In this document: in pieces, positions 5,973-13,674 of the stretch
Layout: each line of letters opens with the position of its first letter
Numbering within the stretch: position 1 is the stretch's first letter
NCBI RefSeq assembly: GCF_007641255.1
Contig: NZ_CP036259.1
Span: 1,426,001-1,490,000, forward strand
Reading direction: 5' to 3'
DNA: 64,000 bases
From: Sporomusa termitida
Lineage (GTDB): Bacteria; Bacillota; Negativicutes; Sporomusales; Sporomusaceae
Notes under the pieces: model-generated
What the model was told of the DNA's origin: nothing
The model's input: only the letters and a program-made list of their open reading frames with translations
The model's database searches: none
Position numbers and translations under genes: made by a program

Positions 5973-6002
5973 TTTACAGAATGGTTACAGTCATTGTATA
6001 AT
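5973..6002 (+). promoter_or_regulatory. Promoter of the biotin operon
   Basis: TTTACA (5973-5978), an 18-bp spacer and TATAAT (5997-6002). The first BirA half-site begins at 6009, where transcription should start, so bound BirA would block initiation. Confidence 0.75.
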
Positions 6003-6008
6003 TTCAAT

Positions 6009-6036
6009 GTTAACCAATTTTATTTTCATGGTTGAC
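6009..6036 (+). promoter_or_regulatory. BirA operator 1
   Basis: GTTAACC, 14 bp, GGTTGAC: the inverted half-sites and spacing of the biotin repressor operator in Firmicutes. It covers the predicted transcription start. Confidence 0.85.
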
Positions 6037-6049
6037 AAATAGTAAATTG

Positions 6050-6077
6050 GTTAACCGAATTTTATATTTTGGTTAAC
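6050..6077 (+). promoter_or_regulatory. BirA operator 2
   Basis: GTTAACC (6050-6056), 14 bp, GGTTAAC (6071-6077), a perfect dyad and the stronger of the two sites. The half-sites GTTAACC of operators 1 and 2 start 41 bp apart, about four helical turns, so two BirA dimers could bind on the same DNA face. Confidence 0.85.
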
Positions 6078-6143
6078 GATGGCGGCTGATAAGCGGTATG
6101 GAGCAGGCCGGTAGGGAATAGTGGGACAAAGAGGGGGGCTAAG

Positions 6144-6641
6144 ATGCAGAAAAAGGTTGTCTGGATAACTGAAGTCAGCCTGCTGGCTGCTTTTATCACA
6201 ATCACCGGGATGTTTAAGTTGCCGGGGCTGATGCCGGGAACCGAATTTCAGTTGTCAGCCCCGCTGGCGGTGGGGATTTGTGCGGTGTTTGGGTTTAGCA
6301 AATACATGGCGGCCGGGATGGTGTCAAGCACAGCCGGCCTGATTCTTGGCACTCAGTCTTTATTCAATGTGTTTGTCGCGATGGTATTCCGGGTTACTGT
6401 TGGCTTAATTGTAGCACTAGGGGGACGGTCATGGCCGATACTGGTGCTGGCCGGTCCGGCCGCTTCCGCGGTTGCCAGGCTGGCGCTGAGTGGAATGATT
6501 GGCAAAGCGGCGATTCCGCTCATGCTGGCAGCTGTGCCGGGAATGCTGTACACAGCCCTGCTGGCATGGCCTCTGACAGCCCTGCTTAGCCGGGTGAGAG
6601 ACCAGAAAGGAAAGGTTAGACGTTATGCTGTACAGCGTTAG
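6144..6641 (+). CDS. bioY: Biotin transporter BioY
   Basis: Substrate-binding (S) component of an energy-coupling-factor biotin transporter, an integral membrane protein with about six spans. It opens with MQKKVVWITEVSLLAAFITI and has the BioY-type GxEFQLSAPLAVGICAVFG region near residues 32-51. The 165 residues are slightly short for the family. No ECF ATPase genes are nearby, so it probably uses shared ECF modules. It is first in the operon, about 65 bp after the second BirA operator, and overlaps bioW by 17 bp. Uptake and synthesis are therefore co-repressed by biotin. BioY is clear from context, although S components of other vitamins look similar. Confidence 0.85.
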   Translation: MQKKVVWITEVSLLAAFITITGMFKLPGLMPGTEFQLSAPLAVGICAVFGFSKYMAAGMVSSTAGLILGTQSLFNVFVAMVFRVTVGLIVALGGRSWPILVLAGPAASAVARLALSGMIGKAAIPLMLAAVPGMLYTALLAWPLTALLSRVRDQKGKVRRYAVQR

Positions 6642-7404
6642 GATGCGGGCCGCGCAAGGGGGGCCGCATGAACGGGGCGGAAAACATATTGCGGGAGCTG
6701 AACGGCTGGTAGAGCGAGAATTACTGACGGCGACAGCAGCGGCCATGCTGGAGCGGGCCTTGTCCCATAGCCGGGGAACGGCCGACTTTACAAACCTTAT
6801 TGTGGAAGCGGTTCCTGCCGGCGATATCCGGACAGTAAGCTGCCTGCCTGTTATTTCAGTGGCGGCCGCCGATGTGAAGGCTGGCCGGGCGTTGGCCCTA
6901 GCTGCATTAATTAAGGCCGGGGTTACGCCGGCAGCAGCGGCGGCGGGCCTCCAGGTATTGCAGGATACGAATAATAGGCGGGGGGCCATCATTGCCGCTG
7001 CCTGTACCGGTGTCAGGCTGGATACAAGCGGCGAACGCGGTATTCGCGTATCACGGATGGATAGTGCGGATCAACCGGCGTATTGGCGGTGGCTGGAGAG
7101 ACAGGGGTATACCAATGTCCATATCAGGGAAGCTCTTATTCTGGCCACCAAGGTTATGGCGGCACCGGGGATAGTAGCTGAACTGTGCTGGTCAGATGAC
7201 CCCGAATATATGGCGGGCTATGTCGCTACACCAGCCGGGTATACCCGGTTTACCCGGCTAAAGCCCTATGGCAGTGACAGCGGGGGCCGGATTCTTTTTG
7301 TTAAGAAGAATACCGATATGGCTGAGCTTATCAACTACCTGAGGTTTCAGCCTGTATTTATCAGGGTGCCGGAGGAGGAGGGAGCCAATGCAATTCCTGG
7401 CTGA
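6625..7404 (+). CDS. bioW: 6-carboxyhexanoate-CoA ligase (pimeloyl-CoA synthetase)
   Basis: Activates pimelate to pimeloyl-CoA with ATP, the first committed step of the Bacillus-type biotin route. The 259-residue length and the N-terminal MLYSVRMRAA followed by GGKHIAGAERLV are characteristic of BioW. It starts inside bioY (17-bp overlap) and ends 17 bp inside bioF, indicating translational coupling. Having BioW rather than BioC/BioH means free pimelate is the precursor. Confidence 0.92.
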   Translation: MLYSVRMRAAQGGPHERGGKHIAGAERLVERELLTATAAAMLERALSHSRGTADFTNLIVEAVPAGDIRTVSCLPVISVAAADVKAGRALALAALIKAGVTPAAAAAGLQVLQDTNNRRGAIIAAACTGVRLDTSGERGIRVSRMDSADQPAYWRWLERQGYTNVHIREALILATKVMAAPGIVAELCWSDDPEYMAGYVATPAGYTRFTRLKPYGSDSGGRILFVKKNTDMAELINYLRFQPVFIRVPEEEGANAIPG

Positions 7405-8560
7405 TTATTTAGAGCAGGTAAAAGCAGCGCGTTTATATCGTCAGACGGTAGTCTACAAACCGGTTAGTGCTGCCCATGTACAGCTTAACGGCCAGACCTG
7501 CCTGCTGCTGGCCTCTAACAACTACCTGGGATTAACGCATGATCCGGCAGTGCGGCAGGCCGCTGTTGATGCGATCAGGCTGTATGGTACAGGGGCAGGC
7601 GGTGCCAGGCTGACCACCGGGACGTTCCCGCTGTATGAACAGTTAGAACAGGAGCTGGCGGCATTTAAGGGGGCGGAGGCGGCCTTGGTGTTTAACTCCG
7701 GTTATATGGCCAATACCGGCATTATCAGTGCGCTGGCCGGTCCGGCTGATGTTATTTTCAGTGACGCGCTTAATCATGCCAGTTTGATTGACGGGTGCCG
7801 GTTAGCCAGGGCCCGGGTCGTTATATACCGGCATGCAGATATGGAACATTTGGCGTATCTGCTGCAAATGACAGCCTGCGCCGGTAAGCGGCTGATCATT
7901 ACCGATGGCGTTTTCAGTATGGATGGCGATATAGCACCACTGGGGTCAATCGTTCAAATCGCGGCCAGGTACAAGGCCCTTATTGTTGTTGATGATGCCC
8001 ATGCAACCGGCGTGCTTGGCCCGGGCGGCCGGGGGACGGCGGCTTATTGCGGCGTGGCTGATAAAGTCCATGTCCAGATCGGCACTCTGAGCAAGGCCCT
8101 GGGGGCGGAAGGCGGTTTTGTCACAGGCAGCGGGGACTTGATTGATTACCTGAAAAATAAAGCCCGCAGCTTTATTTTTTCAACAGCATTAGCGCCCGCG
8201 ACGATAGCGGCGGCCCTGGCAGCGCTGCGGGAGCTGTCAGCCAGACCGGAACTGGTGGCGAAGTTAACCGATAATGTGCTGCATGCCCGCACCCTGCTGC
8301 AGGCGGCAAAGATACCGGTGCCTGCGGGCATAACACCGATAATCCCGGTTATCGTGGGCGATAGCGGCATTGCTGTCCGGATAACCTCTGAACTACAGCA
8401 ACAAGGCCTAATAATTACTGCTATCAGGCCGCCGACAGTACCGGCCGGCACCAGCCGCCTGCGGCTGACGGTAACCGCGGCTCACACGCGGGAGGAGCTG
8501 ACGGCTGCCGTACACGCTATCAGGCGGACGCTTACCCTGTGCGGGAAGCGGCGGGAATAA
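7388..8560 (+). CDS. bioF: 8-amino-7-oxononanoate synthase
   Basis: A PLP enzyme joining pimeloyl-CoA and alanine with release of CO2. It is 390 residues, standard for the fold-type I alpha-oxoamine synthase family. Visible motifs are LLASNNYLGL near residue 41, the VDDAHATGVLG segment near 205, and TLSKALGAEGG with the PLP-binding Lys236. The ATG at 7388 follows GGAGGAGGGA. bioD starts one base after the stop. Confidence 0.95.
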   Translation: MQFLADYLEQVKAARLYRQTVVYKPVSAAHVQLNGQTCLLLASNNYLGLTHDPAVRQAAVDAIRLYGTGAGGARLTTGTFPLYEQLEQELAAFKGAEAALVFNSGYMANTGIISALAGPADVIFSDALNHASLIDGCRLARARVVIYRHADMEHLAYLLQMTACAGKRLIITDGVFSMDGDIAPLGSIVQIAARYKALIVVDDAHATGVLGPGGRGTAAYCGVADKVHVQIGTLSKALGAEGGFVTGSGDLIDYLKNKARSFIFSTALAPATIAAALAALRELSARPELVAKLTDNVLHARTLLQAAKIPVPAGITPIIPVIVGDSGIAVRITSELQQQGLIITAIRPPTVPAGTSRLRLTVTAAHTREELTAAVHAIRRTLTLCGKRRE

Positions 8561-8561
8561 A

Positions 8562-9326
8562 ATGCAAACAGGTTTATTTATTACGGCAACAGATACGGAT
8601 ACGGGGAAAACATTTATCACCGGTGCTATTGCCGCGGCGATAAAAGCACGCGGCATTACTGTCGGCGTTGTCAAACCGGTGGCATCAGGCGGTACCGCCG
8701 ACAGTAGCGGCCGGCTGGTGTCGGCAGATGCCACTTTTTTGATGCTGGCGGCCGGTATGGGGGAAGCACGGCGCCAGCAAGTCAATCCTGTTTGTCTGGC
8801 CCCGGCGCTGACCCCGGCGGTAGCGGCAGTTGAGAGTGGGGTGACGATTGATGTTGCTCAGCTTATCGGCATTTCCCGGGCAATGCTTGCCTGCTCGGCA
8901 GTAACCCTGATTGAAGGGGTGGGTGGGATTACCGCGCCGCTCTGGCAGGACTATCTGGTTGCCGATATGATGCTGGCCCTCGGGCTGCCGGGGCTCCTTG
9001 TTACCAGACCCGGCCTGGGAACAATTAACCATACCGTGCTGACTGCCAAATACGCCAGCCAGCGGGGCATACAGCTGGCCGGCATTATTATCAACCGCTG
9101 GCCGGAAGAAAGGGTTACGGTGCGGGAACGCAGCAATCTGGAGTATATTGAACGCCTGACCGGCTTGCCGGTATTGGGCAAATTTCCTGCGGTGCCGGGG
9201 GTTATTTCCGATCAGACGGCAATGGCCCGGCTTGCAGTACTGGCAGAAAAGCATCTGCCGATTGATCATTTCATAAAATTGATGACAGGAGGGGGTTGCT
9301 CTGCAGACGGCAACACGGCAAGATAA
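8562..9326 (+). CDS. bioD: Dethiobiotin synthetase
   Basis: ATP-dependent carboxylation and ring closure of 7,8-diaminononanoate to dethiobiotin. The 254-residue protein carries the P-loop TATDTDTGKTF (residues 7-17), the VKPVASGG segment with the catalytic lysine, and EGVGGITAPL. It is slightly longer than the E. coli enzyme because of an extended C-terminus that overlaps the start of bioA by 26 bp. No bioB (biotin synthase) follows; the last step must be encoded elsewhere. Confidence 0.95.
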   Translation: MQTGLFITATDTDTGKTFITGAIAAAIKARGITVGVVKPVASGGTADSSGRLVSADATFLMLAAGMGEARRQQVNPVCLAPALTPAVAAVESGVTIDVAQLIGISRAMLACSAVTLIEGVGGITAPLWQDYLVADMMLALGLPGLLVTRPGLGTINHTVLTAKYASQRGIQLAGIIINRWPEERVTVRERSNLEYIERLTGLPVLGKFPAVPGVISDQTAMARLAVLAEKHLPIDHFIKLMTGGGCSADGNTAR

Positions 9327-10680
9327 ACAATATGTCTGGCATCCCTTTACGCAGATGCAGGATTGGATATCAGGGCCGCAAACCATGATTGCCGCTGCCA
9401 ACGGCATCAAGCTTATTGATACTGAAGGCAATGAGTTTTTTGATGGTGTATCGTCACTCTGGGTCAACATTCACGGCCATCGCAAGGCCGCGATTGATGA
9501 GGCCATAGTCAGGCAGCTTGGTCAGGTGGCGCATACGACAATGCTGGGGTTAGCCAATCTGCCGGCTTACGAATTGGCCGGACAGCTGGTCGGTATTACG
9601 CCGGCCGGTTTGAATAGGGTATTTTACTCGGATGATGGTTCAACCGCGGTGGAAGTGGCCCTGAAAATGGCATTTCAGTACTGGCGGCACCAGGGGAAGC
9701 CGGACAAGCAAAAGTTTATTTCGCTGGAACAGGCTTATCATGGCGACACTGTGGGTACAGTCAGCGTTGGCGGCATTGATTTGTTTCACCGGGTATTCAA
9801 GCCGCTATTGTTTACGCCGGTCCATATACCGGCTCCGTCCTGTTATCACTGCCGGCTGGCTGCCGACCCGGCTGAGTGCGGGCTAAAGTGCGCAGCCGTA
9901 TTAGAGCAGGTCCTGGCAGAACAGCATGAGGAGGTGGCCGGCCTGATTATTGAACCCCTGGTCCAGGCGGCCGCCGGCATGCTGATGTCGCCGCCGGGCT
10001 ATCTGGCTAAAGTGCGTGAAATTACCCGGAAATATGATGTTTTGCTTATTGCTGATGAAGTGGCGACAGGCTTTGGCCGCACAGGCACAATGTTTGCCTG
10101 TGAGCAGGAAGCCGTAGCGCCGGACCTGATGGCATTGTCCAAAGGCATCACCGGTGGCTATATGCCCCTGGCAGCAACGCTGACTACCGACGAAGTCTAT
10201 AATGCTTTTTTAGGTGATTATGCTGCTAAGAAGACCTTTTATCATGGCCACTCCTATACCGGCAATCCTCTGGCCTGTGCCGCGGCGCTGGCTAATCTGA
10301 GGATATTCCGGGAAGAAAAGGTGATTGAAGGGCTTGGTCCTAAGATCGCTGCTATTGCAGACCGGCTGGCCGAAATGGCAGTCCTGGCCCATGTGGGACA
10401 AGTACGCCAGTGCGGCCTGATCGTCGGCATTGAGCTCATGCTGGATAAAAGCAAAAAGGTTCCTTACTCCTGGGAACAGGCCGCAGGCGCCAGTGTGTGC
10501 CGGCAGGCGCGCAAGTATGGGCTCATCATCCGGCCAATCGGCGATGTTGTTGTTTTTATGCCACCGCTGGCGAGCACGGTGGCTGAGATTAATACGATGC
10601 TGGCTATTATCAAACGCTCTGTCACTGAGGTTACTGCCGCCGACTGGGCTGATGATGGCCTTCAGCCAACTGATTTATAG
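9301..10680 (+). CDS. bioA: Adenosylmethionine-8-amino-7-oxononanoate aminotransferase
   Basis: Class III PLP aminotransferase making 7,8-diaminononanoate. The first in-frame ATG (9355) would remove the nearly invariant WHPFTQM motif, which is encoded just upstream. No ATG, GTG or TTG lies in frame between the preceding stop (9283) and 9355. The CTG at 9301, six bases after AGGAGGGGG (9287-9295), is therefore the probable start. This gives 459 residues with WHPFTQM at 13-19. Other signatures are DEVATGFGRTG and SKGITGG with the PLP Lys281. Last gene of the operon, overlapping bioD. Confidence 0.92.
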   Translation: MQTATRQDKQYVWHPFTQMQDWISGPQTMIAAANGIKLIDTEGNEFFDGVSSLWVNIHGHRKAAIDEAIVRQLGQVAHTTMLGLANLPAYELAGQLVGITPAGLNRVFYSDDGSTAVEVALKMAFQYWRHQGKPDKQKFISLEQAYHGDTVGTVSVGGIDLFHRVFKPLLFTPVHIPAPSCYHCRLAADPAECGLKCAAVLEQVLAEQHEEVAGLIIEPLVQAAAGMLMSPPGYLAKVREITRKYDVLLIADEVATGFGRTGTMFACEQEAVAPDLMALSKGITGGYMPLAATLTTDEVYNAFLGDYAAKKTFYHGHSYTGNPLACAAALANLRIFREEKVIEGLGPKIAAIADRLAEMAVLAHVGQVRQCGLIVGIELMLDKSKKVPYSWEQAAGASVCRQARKYGLIIRPIGDVVVFMPPLASTVAEINTMLAIIKRSVTEVTAADWADDGLQPTDL

Positions 10681-10714
10681 GGAACCGGCTAAGCAGGGAA
10701 TTTTGGATAAACAA

Positions 10715-10743
10715 TTGACAAAGTTGGCAGCGTTTACTATACT
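10715..10743 (+). promoter_or_regulatory. Promoter of the uracil permease gene
   Basis: TTGACA (10715-10720), a 17-bp spacer and TATACT (10738-10743), close to the sigma-A consensus, 35 bp after the bioA stop. Transcription should begin near 10750, giving an attenuator leader of about 130 nt. Confidence 0.8.
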
Positions 10744-10763
10744 GGAATAAATGAACCTTTAAG

Positions 10764-10852
10764 ACGGTCCAGAGAGGCCGGCAAGGTACGCAATGACAGT
10801 CTCTTTATGCGGACTTTACAGCCTCTCGCCTATGCGAGAGGCTTTTGTATTG
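10764..10852 (+). promoter_or_regulatory. PyrR-binding attenuator
   Basis: The leader holds GGTCCAGAGAGGCC (about 10766-10779), matching the PyrR-binding loop consensus UCCAGAGAGGCU. It is followed by an intrinsic terminator with a 9-bp stem, GCCTCTCGC-CTAT-GCGAGAGGC (10821-10842), and TTTTGT. The GAGAGGC of the PyrR site is also complementary to GCCTCTC, the 5' side of the terminator, so an antiterminator can form when PyrR is absent. When UMP is high, PyrR binds and transcription stops before the permease. pyrR itself is not in the window. Confidence 0.88.
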
Positions 10853-10882
10853 TGTACCGGGGTATAAAAAGGAGGAATTTCA

Positions 10883-12193
10883 ATGTCCAGACGCATTATT
10901 CAGGTTGAAGACAAGCTTCCCCTGCTCCAGTCTATTCCCCTGAGCTTACAGCACTTATTTGCCATGTTTGGCGCCACTGTCCTGGTTCCGTTTTTATTCA
11001 AGGTTAACCCTGCTACCTCGCTGCTTATGAATGGTATCGGCACCCTGATTTATCTGTTTGTGTGCAAGGGGCGGATTCCTGCTTATCTTGGTTCCAGCTT
11101 TGCTTTCATTTCACCGGTGTTTCTGATTATGTCCCAGTATAGCTATGCGGCGGCCCAAAGCGGCTTTATTATGTTTGGTATCTTTTTTATGCTGATGGCT
11201 TTGCTTGTGAAAAAAGTAGGCGTCAAATGGATAGACGTCGTCTTCCCGCCTGCCGCCATGGGGGCCATTGTGGCCACGATTGGTCTGGAACTGGCGCCAA
11301 CTGCGGCCGGGATGGCCGGGCTGACCGGCGATTTAATGCAGCAATTGAATATCCCTGCCGATAAGGCTGTTATTGTCTCCGTCTTCACTCTAGCCGTTAC
11401 GATTCTGGGGTCGGTGCTGTTTCGCGGCTTTTTTGCGGTAATCCCGGTGTTGATCGGGGTACTGGCAGGCTATGGTTTGTCACTTATTCTGGGTATTGTT
11501 GACCTTAACAGCATTGTGAACGCGCCCTGGTTTGAGGTTCCCACCCTCTACACGCCTGAATTCAATCTCCAGGCGATCATTATTATCCTGCCGGCGATGC
11601 TGGTGGTACTGGCCGAACATATCAGCCACCTTGTTGTTACCGGGAATATTGTTGAGCGGGATCTGATCAAACAGCCCGGTCTTCACCGGTCCTTGTTTGC
11701 CGACGGGGTGTCCAATGTTCTGTCAGGGTTTGTCGGGGCGACACCCAATACTACCTATGGTGAAAACATTGGGGTCATGGCAATTACGCGAGTCTATAGT
11801 GTGTGGGTTATCGGCGGCGCTGCTGTCTTTGCGATTGGCCTGTCTTTTGTCGGCAAGCTGGCTGCCCTGATTCGCAGCATCCCGGTGCCGGTTATGGGAG
11901 GGGTATGCCTGTTGTTGTTCGGTGTAATCGCGGCGGCCGGTATCCGGATGCTGGTTGAGAAAAAAGTTGATTATACCCAGGCGAAAAACCTGATTCTGAC
12001 CTCGGTAGTGCTTGTTCTGGGGCTAAGCGGCGCCGCCGTTACGCTGGGCGCTGTTGAACTGAAAGGTATGGCGCTGGGGACCGTGGTTGCAGTGCTGGTT
12101 AGCCTGGCCTTTGAACTGTTTGACAAGCTGGGGCTCCTGAACGACAAAAATGAGGCTGTTGCTGAGACCGCGGCGCAGAAAGCCAAACCCTGA
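10883..12193 (+). CDS. uraA: Uracil permease (UraA/PyrP)
   Basis: Proton-driven uracil uptake by the nucleobase:cation symporter-2 family. The 436 residues give about 14 membrane segments. The start PLLQSIPLSLQHLFAMFGAT is typical of UraA. VVLAEHISHLVVTG and the GATPNTTYGENIGVMA stretch are the family signatures that line the substrate site. The ATG follows AAAAAGGAGG. The PyrR attenuator directly upstream independently supports uracil as the substrate rather than xanthine. Confidence 0.93.
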   Translation: MSRRIIQVEDKLPLLQSIPLSLQHLFAMFGATVLVPFLFKVNPATSLLMNGIGTLIYLFVCKGRIPAYLGSSFAFISPVFLIMSQYSYAAAQSGFIMFGIFFMLMALLVKKVGVKWIDVVFPPAAMGAIVATIGLELAPTAAGMAGLTGDLMQQLNIPADKAVIVSVFTLAVTILGSVLFRGFFAVIPVLIGVLAGYGLSLILGIVDLNSIVNAPWFEVPTLYTPEFNLQAIIIILPAMLVVLAEHISHLVVTGNIVERDLIKQPGLHRSLFADGVSNVLSGFVGATPNTTYGENIGVMAITRVYSVWVIGGAAVFAIGLSFVGKLAALIRSIPVPVMGGVCLLLFGVIAAAGIRMLVEKKVDYTQAKNLILTSVVLVLGLSGAAVTLGAVELKGMALGTVVAVLVSLAFELFDKLGLLNDKNEAVAETAAQKAKP

Positions 12194-12217
12194 TAAAAGA
12201 TATAATTTTATAAATTA

Positions 12218-12248
12218 AAACAGTGCCGCTGGGCAAGCGGCACTGTTT
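12218..12248 (+). terminator. Terminator after uraA
   Basis: AAACAGTGCCGCT pairs with AGCGGCACTGTTT around a short loop. It is symmetrical, so it can also serve the convergent pseudouridine synthase gene. Confidence 0.85.
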
Positions 12249-12297
12249 GCATTAGCAGAATATGTATCTACAGACACCTCTGCGCGGTTTTTTAGAC

Positions 12298-13197
12298 TTA
12301 GTTGCTGTTGGCAAAAGCTTGAAGGGCGTGGGTAAAATCGGCAGGCAGCGGGGCATTAACGGTAATTTGCTGATTATCTCCCAGCCGCTCGAAGGTGACC
12401 GAAGCGGCATGCAGGGCTTGCCTGGGCATAACCGGCGAGCGGGCCCCGTACATGCGGTCGCCAATAACGGGGTGCCCGAGGTGGGCCATATGGACCCGGA
12501 TTTGATGGGTTCGTCCGGTATCCAGCATTAATGCCAGTAAAGCGGTGCCGGTAAAACAACGGATTGTCCGGTAATGAGTCACGGCCGGTTCCCCGGTTTG
12601 GCTGACGGCCCGGCGATTGGCTAAACTTGGGTGGGGGCCGAGAGGCGCGTTGATTATGCCGGCCGGAGGCTCAACGCGGCCTGTAATTAAGGCCCAATAG
12701 CTGCGTTTTAATACCCGGGCCTGTAGCTGTTGTTCAAGCAGGAACTGGCTGCGGGCGTCCTTGGCGCAGATGACGCAGCCTGATGTGTCCCGGTCCAGGC
12801 GGTGGACAGGGCGAATTGTGCTGACTATGCCGCGGCCGGCTAGATGATACGCTAAATAGTTGGCCAAGGTACCGCTGGTCGTCCGGCCGGCCGGATGTAC
12901 AAGCTGATGAGGGGGTTTGTTCAAGACCAGCATGTAGTCGTCCTCATACAGGATTTCAATATTTCCCGGTTCAGGCTGAACGCCATAAGCTAAGTCTTCG
13001 ATAACCAGAACCCGCAAGGTGTCCTGCGGTTTCAGCGGCTTTTGCAGGAAAGCCGCTTTGCCGTTTAGGTAAATGCCTTTTTGCCGGGTTAATTTTTGAA
13101 GCTTTCGCCCCGAATAATGCAAGACTTGTTTCAGGTAGTTTTCGATAGTGATGCCGTTATGGTCTGGCGTGATTTTATGGGTCTGAAATGATTTCAT
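12298..13197 (-). CDS. RluA-family pseudouridine synthase
   Basis: Converts specific uridines in rRNA or tRNA to pseudouridine. The 299-residue protein has an S4-like RNA-binding start (about residues 15-70) and the catalytic domain with HRLDRDTSG (132-140), Asp135 being the catalytic residue. GRTHQIRVHMAHLGHPVIGD follows near the C-terminus. ATG at 13197 follows AAAGGAAGG. RluA, RluC and RluD subfamilies and the RNA target cannot be separated by eye. It is convergent with uraA. Confidence 0.92.
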   Translation of the reverse strand: MKSFQTHKITPDHNGITIENYLKQVLHYSGRKLQKLTRQKGIYLNGKAAFLQKPLKPQDTLRVLVIEDLAYGVQPEPGNIEILYEDDYMLVLNKPPHQLVHPAGRTTSGTLANYLAYHLAGRGIVSTIRPVHRLDRDTSGCVICAKDARSQFLLEQQLQARVLKRSYWALITGRVEPPAGIINAPLGPHPSLANRRAVSQTGEPAVTHYRTIRCFTGTALLALMLDTGRTHQIRVHMAHLGHPVIGDRMYGARSPVMPRQALHAASVTFERLGDNQQITVNAPLPADFTHALQAFANSN

Positions 13198-13426
13198 GGA
13201 GCTGCCTTCTTTCCTGATGTGAGTGTAAACTGAAGTCTTGAACGGCGTGGCTGAATTGCCTGCTATAGCAGCTAAATTCCGGGGAGTGCTTTCAAAAGGT
13301 GGATTTTCTTGCTAAACTTAATATAAAGGAAAAAAGTAAAATTGGCAAATTCATTTGTTATATAGTCTGTACAAGTTAATTTAAAGTTAAATTTTGAAAA
13401 GATCAGTAATTTGACGATGCTGATTA

Positions 13427-13455
13427 TTGACTTTTAAAAATTTAAATGGTAAAAT
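13427..13455 (+). promoter_or_regulatory. Promoter upstream of the chemoreceptor
   Basis: TTGACT (13427-13432), a 17-bp spacer and TAAAAT (13450-13455). It implies a leader of about 210 nt holding a short terminator-like GCCT/AGGC hairpin with seven T (13534-13553) and repeat copy 3. Between 13198 and 13426 no further features were seen. Confidence 0.5.
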
Positions 13456-13556
13456 TTTCACAAATGCATAGTGCGCTTCTGGGCTGCTGATCAGGAGCAA
13501 AGGCCAACTCAATCAAATATATATTCAGAGCTTGCCTGCATAAGGCTTTTTTTAGT

Positions 13557-13641
13557 CTGCAGAATTTATAAATGGATTCAGTGGACATAAGAACGACTAT
13601 ACCCTAAAGGGCTTTGGCACAAGCCAGGTCTTTTCTTATTT
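13557..13641. repeat. Dispersed structured repeat, copy 3
   Basis: GCAGAATTTATAA is shared with copy 1. Then come ACCCTAAAGGG and CTTTGGC-ACAA-GCCAGGTC. The closing helix ATAAGAA...TTCTTAT differs in sequence from copies 1, 2 and 4 but still pairs. The central CACAGGCGGC hairpin is absent. It lies in the presumed leader of the chemoreceptor gene, about 35 bp before the ATG. Confidence 0.55.
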
Positions 13642-13674
13642 TGACAGGGTTAGCAGGGAAACGGAGGGATTTTT

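Noticed and set aside
13460-13674. Possible c-di-GMP riboswitch before the chemoreceptor
   Set aside because: Neither the class I core nor class II elements could be matched; the region is better explained by the dispersed repeat.
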